From positions 1-64,000 of the forward strand of contig JACVTC010000099.1 of the NCBI GenBank assembly GCA_016946835.1: a stretch of DNA of 64,000 nucleotides, in the 5' to 3' direction. The translations under genes and the position numbers were made by a program. This DNA is from Neocallimastix lanati (nom. inval.) (lineage: Eukaryota > Neocallimastigomycota > Neocallimastigomycetes > Neocallimastigales > Neocallimastigaceae). Shown in pieces: positions 32,041-43,256 of this stretch (its first letter is position 1; each line of letters opens with the position of its first letter). Below the pieces are notes generated by a model. It saw only the letters and a list, made by a program, of their open reading frames with translations. It was not told the DNA's origin and searched no databases.

Positions 32041-33492
32041 CTATTTTGTTTTATAAAAATTAATGATTTCATTATTCAATCTAATTAAACAATTAAACCA
32101 ATTTTCGATGATATCATTTTTACTACATCCAATATTTTTTAATTCGGCTTCCATATTTTTATAATATTCAACTAAAATATTAATGTCATCGACCCTTTCT
32201 GATATTCTGCTCTTTTTTCTCCAAATTCCTTTAATTCTCATATGATAATCATAGTAAGATTTAGATTCTTCAAATTGTATTGTATATATTAATTTATAAA
32301 ATGAAGGCTTTTTTACAAATAAATTTTTTAAATAACTGTTATAAGATTCTGAAGCATTATTTGTTATGTGGTCTATATTATTGTAATAATTCCAATATTT
32401 TATATTATAGATATTTAGAAATGTTTTCTCAAAATAATCTAAAAAATTCAAAAATTGGGAACAGGTAGATTTATATCTCATGCATGTATTTTTAATTTTA
32501 TTAAAAATATCAGGTATGTATTCAATATTAATAAAACATAAATTAGAAATCGCTTTATAATAAGTATTTAAAATATTATGATCTTTCACTTCCTTGTAAC
32601 ATAATTTATTTTTTTTTGTCATTAATAATCTTTTATAATGCCAAAAACAATATTTAATATTTATATTGGGAAAAATATTTTCCACCGCATTAGATATTCC
32701 TTTTTCAAAATCACAATGAAAAATTTTTTCTGAGAAATTAATATTTGCATTATATTTAATTATATTTTTTTTTATTTCATTAAATAATATTTCGTAAGTT
32801 GTTTGTTCTTTGTTTTTTAATATTGACATGGAAGTAGTGTAAAAACAATTTAATTCTGTAACATAAGTTCTGGTAATGAATACTTGATAACTATTAGTTG
32901 GAGCTATTAAAAATGTACCATCAGCAAATATATGTTTATTCTCCATAAATAATTTTGCTTGGAATGGTGATTGAAAAATTATTATATTAGAATTTTTGAA
33001 TATCATAAAGTATTCACCTCTTATTGTTTTATAATATTCAGATACATTAGGAACTTCATCAAATGTTTTTACATTAGGAAATAATTGTTTGTTTTTATAT
33101 CTTGTTATTTGGGATTTAATTGTTTTATATTCAGGGCATATATATCCTATTTCTTGAGAAATTTTATCATATATGCGTTTTGATTTTATATCAGAAGGAA
33201 TCAAACTTTTTTTTATTTCATCTTTAATTTTATGTTTTATTAATGATTTGGATGCATTAATTTCATTACCAGGATGATTATGTGAAGAATCATAATTTAA
33301 AACCTCTTTATTATCATTTAAAATAATAAAAGACTTACATTTATTTAATGTTTTATATTCTGTACATCTATATATTTTTGTATTATCTTTTTTTAATTTT
33401 GAAAAATTATATTTAAATTTTCGATCTATAATTATTTGCTCTTTTCCTCGATTTGTTTCACTTATATCAATTTTTAGATTTCCCTCCATCAA
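32041..33492 (-). CDS. Mutator-like (MULE) transposase with FLYWCH-type zinc finger
   Basis: 483 residues, complete and unbroken. The N-terminus carries a C2H2-type FLYWCH-like finger (C43, C52, H71, H73 in YRCTEY...KCKSF...SHNHPG) likely to bind the element ends. The MULE catalytic domain follows: FADGTF with Asp191, FHCDFEKG with Asp261, the characteristic YCFWHYKR, and NASESYN with Glu382, giving a complete DDE triad. It would cut and paste a Mutator-type DNA element. No other gene shares the element. A dead plus-strand copy is at 20480-21005. The intact frame suggests the copy is young or still active; terminal inverted repeats were not identified. Confidence 0.9.
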   Translation of the reverse strand: MMEGNLKIDISETNRGKEQIIIDRKFKYNFSKLKKDNTKIYRCTEYKTLNKCKSFIILNDNKEVLNYDSSHNHPGNEINASKSLIKHKIKDEIKKSLIPSDIKSKRIYDKISQEIGYICPEYKTIKSQITRYKNKQLFPNVKTFDEVPNVSEYYKTIRGEYFMIFKNSNIIIFQSPFQAKLFMENKHIFADGTFLIAPTNSYQVFITRTYVTELNCFYTTSMSILKNKEQTTYEILFNEIKKNIIKYNANINFSEKIFHCDFEKGISNAVENIFPNINIKYCFWHYKRLLMTKKNKLCYKEVKDHNILNTYYKAISNLCFINIEYIPDIFNKIKNTCMRYKSTCSQFLNFLDYFEKTFLNIYNIKYWNYYNNIDHITNNASESYNSYLKNLFVKKPSFYKLIYTIQFEESKSYYDYHMRIKGIWRKKSRISERVDDINILVEYYKNMEAELKNIGCSKNDIIENWFNCLIRLNNEIINFYKTK

Positions 33493-33559
33493 AATTTTTA
33501 ATATAAATATTAATAAATATGAAATATTTATTTTTTATTTTTTATTTAATATGTATTTT

Positions 33560-34140
33560 CAATTTTTTTAAAAATTAGAGTTATAAATATAAATAAATAT
33601 GAAAATATTTTATTTTATTTCAAGAAAATTACTAAAAAAATATTTATCTTTTTTTTTTTTATTTTATTTTTTCATTATAAAATAAAATATTTATTTAATT
33701 ATTATTTATTTATATAATAAAAAATTACAGTTATAAACATAAATAAATATGAAAATATTTTATTTTATTTCAAGAAAATTACTAATAAAATATTTTATTT
33801 CAAGAAAATTACTAAAAAAATATTTATCTTTTCTTTTTTTTATTTTATTTTTTTATTATAAAATAAAATATTTATTTAATTATTATTTATTTATTTATAT
33901 AATAAAAAATTACAGCTATAAATATAAATAAAAATGAAAATATTTTATTTTATTTTTTTTGTATTTTATTTTTTTAATCTTTTTTATTTTTTTTATTTTT
34001 TTTTATTTTTAATTTTTTTTATTTTTTTTATTTTTTTATTTTTTTTATTTTTTTATTTTTTTATTTTTTTATTTTTTATTATCAAATATATATTAAATTA
34101 TGAAATTATTATAAAATAAAATATTTATTTAATTATTATT
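33560..34140. repeat. ~160-180-bp tandem repeat, three units
   Basis: Each unit starts TATAAATATAAATAAATATG and runs through ATTTCAAGAAAATTACTAAA; starts near 33574, 33733 and 33913, the third altered by ATTTTTTT expansion. It lies just upstream of the MULE transposase. Confidence 0.8.
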
Positions 34141-34480
34141 TAATTATTTATTTATATAAAAAAATTTATATATAATACGCCATCTCAAAACATGTGGCTT
34201 ATATTTATTCACGTGCGGTTCCGAAACGCGCTCTCCCGTGGATAGATATAAGCCATATCTTTTTGAGATGGCGTATTATATATAAATTATTTTATATAAA
34301 TAAATAATTAAATAATAATTAAATAAATATTTTATTATATAAATCATCATTTTTTTTGAAATATATCATTTTAAATATTTTGAATTAATATTACTACTAA
34401 AAAATGGTGTCCATTTCGCAAAATGTGGCTTAAAAATTTTAAAAAATAAACATAAATAAATAAAATAAATAATAAAAAAT
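34141..34480. repeat. Foldback repeat with GC-rich loop
   Basis: AATACGCCATCTCAAAA and GTGGCTTATAT (34176-34205) are the near-reverse complement of ATATAAGCCATAT and TTTTTGAGATGGCGTATT (34245-34276). The loop holds CACGTGCGGTTCCGAAACGC. The right arm and loop recur at 29220-29290 and 45826-45890. Confidence 0.85.
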
Positions 34481-34482
34481 AT

Positions 34483-34557
<75 letters not shown>

Positions 34558-34620
34558 TTATTTATTATTTTTATTTATTATTCAATTATTTATTATTTAT
34601 TATCTATTATTTATTATTTT
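34481..34620. repeat. (TTTA)n microsatellite
   Basis: About 20 TTTA units, then TTATTA variants; the homologous place in the repeat at 46091-46145 has fewer. Confidence 0.95.
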
Positions 34621-35049
34621 TTTATTTAAAAATATTTTATAAAAATGTTTAGAGACTTATTATTTCATTAATTATTGTTATTTTTTATTTAAAAATATTT
34701 TATAATAAAATATTTAGAAACTTATTATTTTAAAAATTATTGTTATTATTTATTTAATTAATTAATTATTTATTTATTTATTGGTTAAAAAAAATATGTA
34801 ATGCGGCAATTAATTAAATGTATTTTAAACCACAATACAAAATGCACAATTGTGAAATGATACACATTCCTAAAAAATAATAATATCTAATCAAAATTCT
34901 AAAATGAAACTCTAAATATGAAAGTTATGAAAGTCCTCATCTCTTAATAATTGGTGATTCCTACATAAATATATAAATAAAAAATCGAATGTATTAATTC
35001 CGCCAGAGCGTATTTCACAATGTGACTTATATCTATTAAAATAAAGCCA
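34621..35049. other. Dispersed repeat tail shared with 46540-46860
   Basis: Shares ATGCGGCAATTAATTAAATG, CACAATTGTGAAATGATA and AAATGAAACTCTAAATATG with about 46560-46720. No gene. Confidence 0.75.
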
Positions 35050-36400
35050 TTCATTTTTAAGATATTCTATACAATCAGAAATAAATATATAAATAATTAA
35101 ATAAAAAATATTATGGTAAACTATTAGAAAATAAGATTTATATCTTATTAAGTTAACTTTATTTATTAATTATGAAGATTACATGTTTCTATATTTTCTA
35201 ATTGTTTGTGCAAAATAGATGCAAATTACATGTATTTATATATCTTAAATTTGGCTTAACACTATTAGCAATAGCTTAATACATGAATATTCTAAGAACT
35301 ATTACATTAGTAATGTATTATTAATTATTAGTAATTAAAATATAAATTCACATATTCTAACATTCCCCCTTAAACCTAATTATTCATTAATGAATAAATT
35401 GGTTTACTGGTGAATATGTGTATTTAAAATTATCCTTATTCTATAATATTATACACTTGATACTATCAAACAATAAATTATTTCTTTTCTAACCTAACTT
35501 TTAATTTTACATGAATAAAATATTTTACATTATATTAATTCCTTAATTAAATTTAAATATTGCTAAAATAATTTCTTAAATATATTTTTAATCTAATAAT
35601 TTCCCCCTAAAACTAAATATTTAATATTTTTACACCTTTAATAAGTATTAGATGAATCTATGTCATCTTTAATATAAAATAATTATGTGGTTTATATATA
35701 CCATTTATATATGATGGAAACCTTTCTCTTGAAGGGTGATATTATACCATCTAAAATATGTGAATACCTCATATATTGAGTTTTTACATCACTTTCAATT
35801 ATAATCACTTTATAGATTAGCGTTAACTTTTTATATATATTCGCTTTGTAGTTTTAGCGATAACTATTAAAATAAATTGTTAATTATATATTGGTGTACT
35901 TGATAAATTTTAATCTTGGGTATTAAAATTGATTACATTTATAGTAAATTATATTATTCTAGCCATTTAGACCTTTAGTAAATAATGTAAATTACGTAAT
36001 ATTTTGCTAACGTTCATAGTTTTAGTTTATTTCTCTTTGTAGGCTAATTTTTGTTTAATTTCTCTTATTGAGTTAATTTTTATTCAAATTAGTTAGCTTT
36101 CATTTTAGCTTTCATTAATATTTTACGTTCACTATTCCCCCTAAAATCCGAATTTCTAAAAGAGTTTTATATATTTGGATTTTCTCATCATTAAAATATT
36201 AATGATATAAGTTTAATTTATAACTTCATGAATATTTTGTAATCAATAAATATAGCTTGTAGATGAATAAACCTCATCTGTTTGTATATAACTCATGGTT
36301 AATTTTATTATATTATATATTTATTATATTATACTTTTCATTATGAAGGTATGTATTAAATTAGTATTAAATTAGTTATTATCTAAACCCATTTCATGCT
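35050..36400 (-). mobile_element. 3' part of an unclassified LTR element (opposite-strand copy of 13146-14516)
   Basis: On the minus strand it carries the same three AGGGGGAA tracts (about 36138, 35603, 35370), the CATGAGTTATATA...GATGAG region and the LTR start TGTTAGAATATGTG (35362). Body sequences are strongly alike; LTR bodies differ, so this is a related subfamily. Its upstream part was likely split by the gypsy insertion at 36460. Confidence 0.6.
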
Positions 36401-36459
36401 AAGTTTAATAATACTATTATTGTTAGAATGCACCCATTTCACGCTAGGAATTACCATTC

Positions 36460-37233
36460 TATTATTATAAAGTTTTGATTTAAAAAATAGATTATAAGTC
36501 AAAAATTATAATAACACTAAATAACACAAAAATGTTTTATAAACAAATAAGTTTTATTATATTTAGATTTTAAAATAATTAATTATTAGTGTTATTAACA
36601 ATAAATCGTTAATAACAATTACATCGATTAAAATACATGAAATTTGGTTAACTATTTATATTTTTATCTTATTACATTTATAATATATAATTCCTATTGA
36701 ATTATATTATCTAACTATTTATTTAAAAACAATACTAACCTAAACTAATAATAAATAATTAACTATTACTAAATAAAGAGAATTATAATTAATAACTAAA
36801 ATAAATATAAACAATTTCAATCAAGCTCATTTATTATTTATTTATTATTTAAATATTATTAATAAATTCTTATTATATTTTCTATTTAAAATTAATATAA
36901 AAGTTGTCATAATTATTTAATATGATTTTAGCATAAAATGCCGCAAGTTTCAACATGACTAATTGCATAGTTTCATGTTGTTAATTTATCTTGTAAAAAA
37001 CCTTAACTCTTATTATTTAAATTAAATTACATAAAAAAGAAATGATTTTCAATTACTAGTTTCACAAGAGAAATTTTTAATTTATTAATATGATTGGGAA
37101 GAAGTCGAAGTTTTGTTTAAAATTATTTGCAATAATTTTATACACGTGATTTTTAATAGATTTATTTCAATTTTACTTAAATTTATGATTAAATTTAATT
37201 AAAATTTATAAAGATATTAATAATATCTTTACA
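36460..37233 (-). repeat. 3' LTR of the chromodomain gypsy element
   Basis: Minus strand starts TGTAAAGATATTATTAATAT after the polypurine tract TTAAGGGGCGAGAT (about 37234-37248). The far end reads TA instead of TG in plus orientation, one change from the partner copy. Confidence 0.88.
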
Positions 37234-37270
37234 ATCTCGCCCCTTAAGTCGAGCTCCTGCGAGATTAACT

Positions 37271-40200
37271 TTAAGAAGGAAGATCAATTACAAAAGGTTG
37301 ATATTTATGTCTAACATAGTACTCGTTTGCATCATCAGGTGGTTGACAGAATTCGTTGTTAACATTCGAAGATTTGTTCTTCTTTTCTTTTCTGTAATAT
37401 TCTTGTACTAATTGTCTATCAAGAATTTGATCTTCATCAATCCAAGTATTTTCACTAAAATCGCATCCTTTCCATTTAATCAAGTATCGATTCTTATTGT
37501 TAAAGGTTTTCATTTTAATTATTCTTTCAGGAGTTCTATCAATTGTATCCGTATTAAGATTAATATTTCTTCTACGAGTATTTCTTCTGTTTGAAAATTC
37601 ATTTTCATGATAAGGTTCGAGAAGTGAAACATGAAATACAGGGTGACAACGCATATTATTAGGAAGTTTAAGTTCGTACGCTAAGTCACTAACTTTTCTT
37701 ATTATTTCAAAAGGTCCTATTAGTTGATCAGATAATTTTCTATTTTTCTTTGTTGTATTACCCTTTAAAAGATAAACTTTATTTCCTACTTTAAAATCTG
37801 GAGAATCCATTCTTTTCAGATCTGCATATTTCTTATAAGTCTTTTTTGCTTGCTCTAAGTTTTCTTTTAAAAATTTAATGTTTTCATTAATATTTAATAT
37901 TCTTTTCTCAGCTCTATGCGGATTCTCATTTGAAGGAATTTCAGGATTAAATTTCGGATTAAAACCATAATTTGCAAAAAATGGTGATTGATTTATTGAC
38001 TGTTGTAAAGTATTATTATAGGAAAATTCTGCAAAAGGTAATAAATCAAGCCAGTTATTTTGCTTTTCATTGATGAAACAACGAAGATATTGTTCCAATA
38101 TCGAGTTCACCCTCTCCGTTTGACCATCGGTCTGCGGATAATAAGCAGTAGAAAAAGAATGCTTAATATTTAAAAGAGAGCAAAGACGATTCCAAAAATC
38201 AGAGGTAAACTGAGAACCACGATCAGAAATAATAGAATCGGGGAAACCATGAAGTTTAAAAATATTAGCAATGAAAGAATCAGCAGCAATAGAGGCCGTA
38301 GGAAGACATCTAAAAGGTATAAAATGAGCCATTTTAGTTAAGCGATCCACAACAACCATTATAGTGGTCATATCTTTGGATTTCGGAAGTTCAACAATAA
38401 AATCCATAGAGATAGCAGACCAGGCTCTATTTGGTGTAGAAAGTGGAGAAAGTAAACCATATGGCTTATGTCTTGGGATTTTGGATTTTGAACAAATTTC
38501 ACAAGATTTAATAAACATTTTAACATCTTTTTGTAATTTAGGCCACCAGAAATTACGAGAAATAAGTTCAATAGTTTTATTAATTCCAAAATGACCAGCA
38601 GAAATAGAGTCATGATGGAGTTCTAAAACTCTTATTCTAATTTTATTGGGAACATAAATTAAATTTTCAAAAAGTAAATAACCATTTTTGTCAAGAGAAA
38701 ATTTATCGATTTTACTAAAAGGGGGATCTTTTGATTTATCATTTTTAAGAAATTCAGTTATTTTGCAATAGAATTCATCATTAGCTAGAGAATCATGAAT
38801 AGAGGAGATTAAAGAATCATTCTTAAAACTACATGAATTAATAACGCATGAAATAGGACGAACACTAGCAAATAAATGATCACTACGTCTTGATAAAATA
38901 TCTGGTTTACCTGACTTTTTACCAGCTCTGTAAATTAGTTTAAAATCAAATCTAGATAAGAATTCATACCAACGAATTTGGCGTTGGGAAAGAAGTTCAG
39001 GTTTTCGAGGGAAAGTTAAATTCTTATGATCAGTATAAATAATAAACTGATGGCGAGCTCCTTCTAAGTAATGTCTCCATCCTTCCAATGCAACTTTAAT
39101 AGCAAGAAGTTCTTTGTCGTAGATAGGGTAATTTCTTTGGGATTTAGTTAAGCTAGTAGAAATAAAAGCAATTGGATGCAAATGCCCATCAAATTCCTGA
39201 GAAAGAATTGCACCTACAGCAAAATTACTAGCATCAGTTTCAACAATGAATTGTTTGTTGCTATCAGGATGTTTCAAAATAGGAGCAGTAGTAAATAATT
39301 CTTTTAAAGTATCAAACGCTTTTTGTTGTTCAGAACTCCAATTAAAAGGAACATTTTTTCTAGTTAATTTGTGGAGAGGATTTGCAATTTTCGCAAAGTC
39401 TTTAATAAAAATTCTGTAATAATTACAAAGTCCAATAAACGATTGAATTTCTTTAACGTTTGTTGGAACAGGCCAATCTAAAATTGCTTTAACTTTTTCT
39501 TTATCCATTTTAATTCCATCTCTTGATAAAACATAACCAAGAAAAGTAGTTTCAGTTACATCAAATTCACACTTTTCTAATTTAACAACTAAATGATTCT
39601 CTAACAATTTTCTTAAAACTTTCTTAACATGTACATGATGTTCTTCTAAAGTATTAGAATAAATTAAAATGTCATCAATATAAGAGATTACAAAATCATC
39701 TAAGTAATCACTGAGGACATCATTTATAAAATGTTGGAATGTAGCAGGGGCATTCTTAAGCCCAAAAGGCATAACGAGATATTCAAAGTGCCCGTATCTT
39801 GTACGAAAGGCAGTTTTGTACTCGTCACCTTCTTTAATTCTTACTAAGTTATAAGCAGATTTTAAATCTAACTTAGTAAAATATTTAGCACCTTTAACTC
39901 TATCCAACAATTCACTAATTAAAGGAAGTGGATAAGAGTTACGGATGGTCATTTCGTTCAATTTTCTATAATCAATAACTAGTCTATAAGTACCATCCTT
40001 TTTTCTAACAAATAAAATAGGTGCACCAGCAGGAGAAGAAGATTTCCTAATAAAACCCTTTTTTAAATTCTCTTCTAAATATTTCTTTAATTCTTCTCTC
40101 TCCGTTTCAGTTAAAGGGTACAACGGACCATAAAATAGACTACAATTATCTTTTAATTTAATTTCACAATCATAATTACGATGCGGAGGTAACACATTAC

Positions 40201-42091
40201 AATTATTTTCATTAAACACTTCTTTAAACATCAAATAGATTTCAGGTACTTCGACCTTTTCACCATCTTTATTTAAATTATTATTTTCATCATTACATTT
40301 TTCAATTACATTTAATTTCTTACATTTACTAGACTCACAAATTTTCTTTAAAATCCTTAAACTATTAGTACTAATTTTACTATCACAATTCATAACAATA
40401 ATATCATCACTATCGCTAAAGTTATCACTATCACTAATGCTATCACTAAAATTATCTAACATAAAAGTATCATTAATATCACTATCACTATCATAATTAT
40501 TAAATTCAGAGCAAGTTCTAATACGAGTTCGGCGGCCACGAATAGAAATTTCTTCTTCTGAGTCAGAGTCGGAATCAGAGTCAAAGAGAGGTTTTCTTTT
40601 TCTTGATTCTTCAATAATAACTTTGTTTTCTTCTAGGTTGGTAGCAGGTTCTTTTCCTTTGTTCCTTTTCTTGTTCTTGTTTTTCCTTTTTCTTTTACCA
40701 TTGTTACAATGTCTTGCACAGAAACCGGATCCGAAAGAAATCTTCTTTGCGTCATGGTAGTTGTAGGGGGAGTGCTTATTGATCCATGGTAAACCCAAGA
40801 TAATATCAACATCAGGAATCCTGAGAACATAGAGTTGAATCGTTTCCAAGTGGTTCCTTAAACGAAGAACGCATTTCTCAGTTTCCTTTTTTACTGATGA
40901 AACACCATATCCAAGACCAGTAACACGGAAAGGTTCTTCGATTTCTTTTGTTTTAATTCCAAAGGCTTTAGCGAATTCAGGATGGATAAAATTAAGATCA
41001 GAACCAGAATCGATCAGAACTCTTGCTTTTACTTCTTCTGTATCGTTTGTTTTAATATAGAAATCAATGATATTACTTTTCTTTGTCAAAAGTGAGTTTT
41101 GTTCTTCCACGATTTTTCTAACTTTGACAATATCTTCTTGGCTGTTGATTCTTCTAATTCTTCTTAAACTACTTGAGGGTGTGGTAGCGGTGTTTTCTTG
41201 TTTACTGATAATCTTGACTCCGGCAGGTTTCTTCTTATTTGGACAGTTAAAATGGCGATGACCTGGTTTTTTACAATAATAGCACAATCCTTTCCTTCTT
41301 TCTTCATCTCTTGAATTCGAGTTTTCTTGATATAATTTCTGGTTAGAAGGGAAGTAACTTGTATTCGTTTGTCCTCTCTTAATTCTGTATAAATCTATTT
41401 CCATTGGATCACTAGTAGACGCATGATTATTATTATTTATTTCCTTACGATGGTAATAATTATGATAGAAAAATTCATTTATTTCATGTCTCTTAGTTAA
41501 GCTTTCGATACTAAGGACATCAGTGAAAAGTCTTCTTAAGTTGTTGGGATTTGGATTTACCACTACAAGGTGCTCCCTCATCTTGTAGTGAAGTCCTTTT
41601 ACAAACATATAAATCTTAGCAGAATCGTTAAAATCTGAATGTCTGCTGATTTTATTAAATTCATTTATATACTCACTAACATGACCAAATTTATGTTGTC
41701 GGATGCTGCATAATTTACCGTTTGCGACAACTGTGCTCATGTCCTGCTCTCCAAATTGATTTCTTAATTCTTGAATAAAATCTTCATAAACATTGAGCAG
41801 GGGATCATTATTTCTTCGCAAGTTTGAGGCCCATATCAAGGGATCACCGACAAGATAAGAAATTATAAATCTGACCTTTGTATGGTCGTTATTGAAACCT
41901 TGTGGATTGGCTTCCATAGCTATTTCAGCTCTTGTAAGGAAGCCATCAAAGTCCTTCTTGATTCCAGAAAATAGCGGTGGTTCGTTAACAATCTTTTGAT
42001 TGTTACGGGGCAGAACTTGATGATTCTCTTGATTCATTTCTTGCAGGTTAAGGTCTTCGAATCTTCTTATTAGGTTGTTAAATCCCTCCAA
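37271..42091 (-). CDS. gag-pol: Gag-Pol polyprotein of the chromodomain Ty3/gypsy element
   Basis: 1606 residues in one frame. Gag: capsid-like region about 38-200 (PPLFSGIKKDFDGFL..., LRNQFGE) and knuckle CYYCKKPGHRHFNC (270-283). Protease ARVLIDSGSDL with Asp361. A Ser/Asp-rich linker (SDSDSDS) at about 503-570. RT with RLVIDYRKLN, TKLDLKSAYN and YIDD (804-807). RNase H with ETDASNFAVGA (about 951) and YTDHKNL. Integrase HHCC finger (1159-1200) and catalytic D1230, D1290, E1326; GPF motif (1459-1461). A chromodomain at about 1518-1570 (PERIIKMK, YLIKWKGCDFSENTWID), which in this class steers integration to marked chromatin. All active sites are present. Gag and Pol share one frame, unlike the other gypsy element. 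Confidence 0.97.
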   Translation of the reverse strand: MEGFNNLIRRFEDLNLQEMNQENHQVLPRNNQKIVNEPPLFSGIKKDFDGFLTRAEIAMEANPQGFNNDHTKVRFIISYLVGDPLIWASNLRRNNDPLLNVYEDFIQELRNQFGEQDMSTVVANGKLCSIRQHKFGHVSEYINEFNKISRHSDFNDSAKIYMFVKGLHYKMREHLVVVNPNPNNLRRLFTDVLSIESLTKRHEINEFFYHNYYHRKEINNNNHASTSDPMEIDLYRIKRGQTNTSYFPSNQKLYQENSNSRDEERRKGLCYYCKKPGHRHFNCPNKKKPAGVKIISKQENTATTPSSSLRRIRRINSQEDIVKVRKIVEEQNSLLTKKSNIIDFYIKTNDTEEVKARVLIDSGSDLNFIHPEFAKAFGIKTKEIEEPFRVTGLGYGVSSVKKETEKCVLRLRNHLETIQLYVLRIPDVDIILGLPWINKHSPYNYHDAKKISFGSGFCARHCNNGKRKRKNKNKKRNKGKEPATNLEENKVIIEESRKRKPLFDSDSDSDSEEEISIRGRRTRIRTCSEFNNYDSDSDINDTFMLDNFSDSISDSDNFSDSDDIIVMNCDSKISTNSLRILKKICESSKCKKLNVIEKCNDENNNLNKDGEKVEVPEIYLMFKEVFNENNCNVLPPHRNYDCEIKLKDNCSLFYGPLYPLTETEREELKKYLEENLKKGFIRKSSSPAGAPILFVRKKDGTYRLVIDYRKLNEMTIRNSYPLPLISELLDRVKGAKYFTKLDLKSAYNLVRIKEGDEYKTAFRTRYGHFEYLVMPFGLKNAPATFQHFINDVLSDYLDDFVISYIDDILIYSNTLEEHHVHVKKVLRKLLENHLVVKLEKCEFDVTETTFLGYVLSRDGIKMDKEKVKAILDWPVPTNVKEIQSFIGLCNYYRIFIKDFAKIANPLHKLTRKNVPFNWSSEQQKAFDTLKELFTTAPILKHPDSNKQFIVETDASNFAVGAILSQEFDGHLHPIAFISTSLTKSQRNYPIYDKELLAIKVALEGWRHYLEGARHQFIIYTDHKNLTFPRKPELLSQRQIRWYEFLSRFDFKLIYRAGKKSGKPDILSRRSDHLFASVRPISCVINSCSFKNDSLISSIHDSLANDEFYCKITEFLKNDKSKDPPFSKIDKFSLDKNGYLLFENLIYVPNKIRIRVLELHHDSISAGHFGINKTIELISRNFWWPKLQKDVKMFIKSCEICSKSKIPRHKPYGLLSPLSTPNRAWSAISMDFIVELPKSKDMTTIMVVVDRLTKMAHFIPFRCLPTASIAADSFIANIFKLHGFPDSIISDRGSQFTSDFWNRLCSLLNIKHSFSTAYYPQTDGQTERVNSILEQYLRCFINEKQNNWLDLLPFAEFSYNNTLQQSINQSPFFANYGFNPKFNPEIPSNENPHRAEKRILNINENIKFLKENLEQAKKTYKKYADLKRMDSPDFKVGNKVYLLKGNTTKKNRKLSDQLIGPFEIIRKVSDLAYELKLPNNMRCHPVFHVSLLEPYHENEFSNRRNTRRRNINLNTDTIDRTPERIIKMKTFNNKNRYLIKWKGCDFSENTWIDEDQILDRQLVQEYYRKEKKNKSSNVNNEFCQPPDDANEYYVRHKYQPFVIDLPS

Positions 42092-42482
42092 TTTGATTAT
42101 TTTAAATTGACTTAAATTTTTGCAATTTCTTTAACAAAAATATCAAACAAATAAATATTTCAAACTATAACGTTTTTTCATCTAGTCGATCTAGCTCTAT
42201 CCTTTGAAGCGGTGCTGTCGAGTAAACGAAACGTTATAAATTAAAATATTAAAGGTTTATGTTTTTTCGAATCTTGTTCTAAGACGTGTAATTGTAATTT
42301 CGGTAGCAATATTATAGAGCTGGTGGCAATATTCTGAAACTGGTAGCAATAATCTAAAACTGGTAGCAATAATCTAAAACTGGTAAAAAATATTTTGAAT
42401 CAAGCCACACACAAGCCACTGTTAACGTATCACGTGTTATAATCTTGACTTATAACGTATTTTATTGAGAGAAAAAGGTAAT
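42092..42482 (-). other. Leader of the chromodomain gypsy element
   Basis: Lies between the 5' LTR and the start ATG. Includes the 20-bp repeats at 42301-42386. No TGG-type primer site is visible right after the LTR, where the minus strand reads ATTACCTTTTTC, so the primer is unclear. Confidence 0.6.
42301..42386 (-). repeat. 20-bp tandem repeat in the gypsy leader
   Basis: Units start at 42301, 42321, 42341, 42361 and 42381 with TGGTAGCAATAATCTAAAAC and variants, an exact 20-bp period. Confidence 0.9.
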
Positions 42483-43256
42483 TGTTATTATAAAGTTTTG
42501 ATTTAAAAAATAGATTATAAGTCAAAAATTATAATAACACTAAATAACACAAAAATGTTTTATAAACAAATAAGTTTTATTATATTTAGATTTTAAAATA
42601 ATTAATTATTAGTGTTATTAACAATAAATCGTTAATAACAATTACATCGATTAAAATACATGAAATTTGGTTAACTATTTATATTTTTATCTTATTACAT
42701 TTATAATATATAATTCCTATTGAATTATATTATCTAACTATTTATTTAAAAACAATACTAACCTAAACTAATAATAAATAATTAACTATTACTAAATAAA
42801 GAGAATTATAATTAATAACTAAAATAAATATAAACAATTTCAATCGAGCTCATTTATTATTTATTTATTATTTAAATATTATTAATAAATTCTTATTATA
42901 TTTTCTATTTAAAATTAATATAAAAGTTGTCATAATTATTTAATATGATTTTAGCATAAAATGCCGCAAGTTTCAACATGACTAATTGCATAGTTTCATG
43001 TTGTTAATTTATCTTGTAAAAAACCTTAACTCTTATTATTTAAATTAAATTACATAAAAAAGAAATGATTTTCAATTACTAGTTTCACAAGAGAAATTTT
43101 TAATTTATTAATATGATTGGGAAGAAGTCGAAGTTTTGTTTAAAATTATTTGCAATAATTTTATACACGTGATTTTTAATAGATTTATTTCAATTTTACT
43201 TAAATTTATGATTAAATTTAATTAAAATTTATAAAGATATTAATAATATCTTTACA
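42483..43256 (-). repeat. 5' LTR of the chromodomain gypsy element
   Basis: 774 bp, TG...CA in both orientations, almost identical to 36460-37233. Confidence 0.9.

Larger units (their letters stand above)
36460..43256 (-). mobile_element. Ty3/gypsy retrotransposon of the chromodomain class (chromovirus)
   Basis: Two 774-bp LTRs (36460-37233 and 42483-43256) that differ by only a few bases (for example tcaagctc/tcgagctc), and one 4.8-kb open Gag-Pol frame. ATTAT occurs at both edges (36461-36465, 43257-43261), but alignment of the LTR end there is ambiguous. The intact ORF and near-identical LTRs indicate a recent insertion. Confidence 0.93.

Noticed and set aside
36455-36465. Clear target-site duplication for the chromodomain gypsy element
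   Set aside because: ATTAT at both edges overlaps the LTR end by one reading; the flanks outside the 774-bp alignment (CATTC versus ATTAT) do not match, so it is left undecided.
38364-41261. ORFs on the opposite strand or in other frames of the gypsy gag-pol
   Set aside because: Shadows of the 1606-residue frame; no independent motifs.
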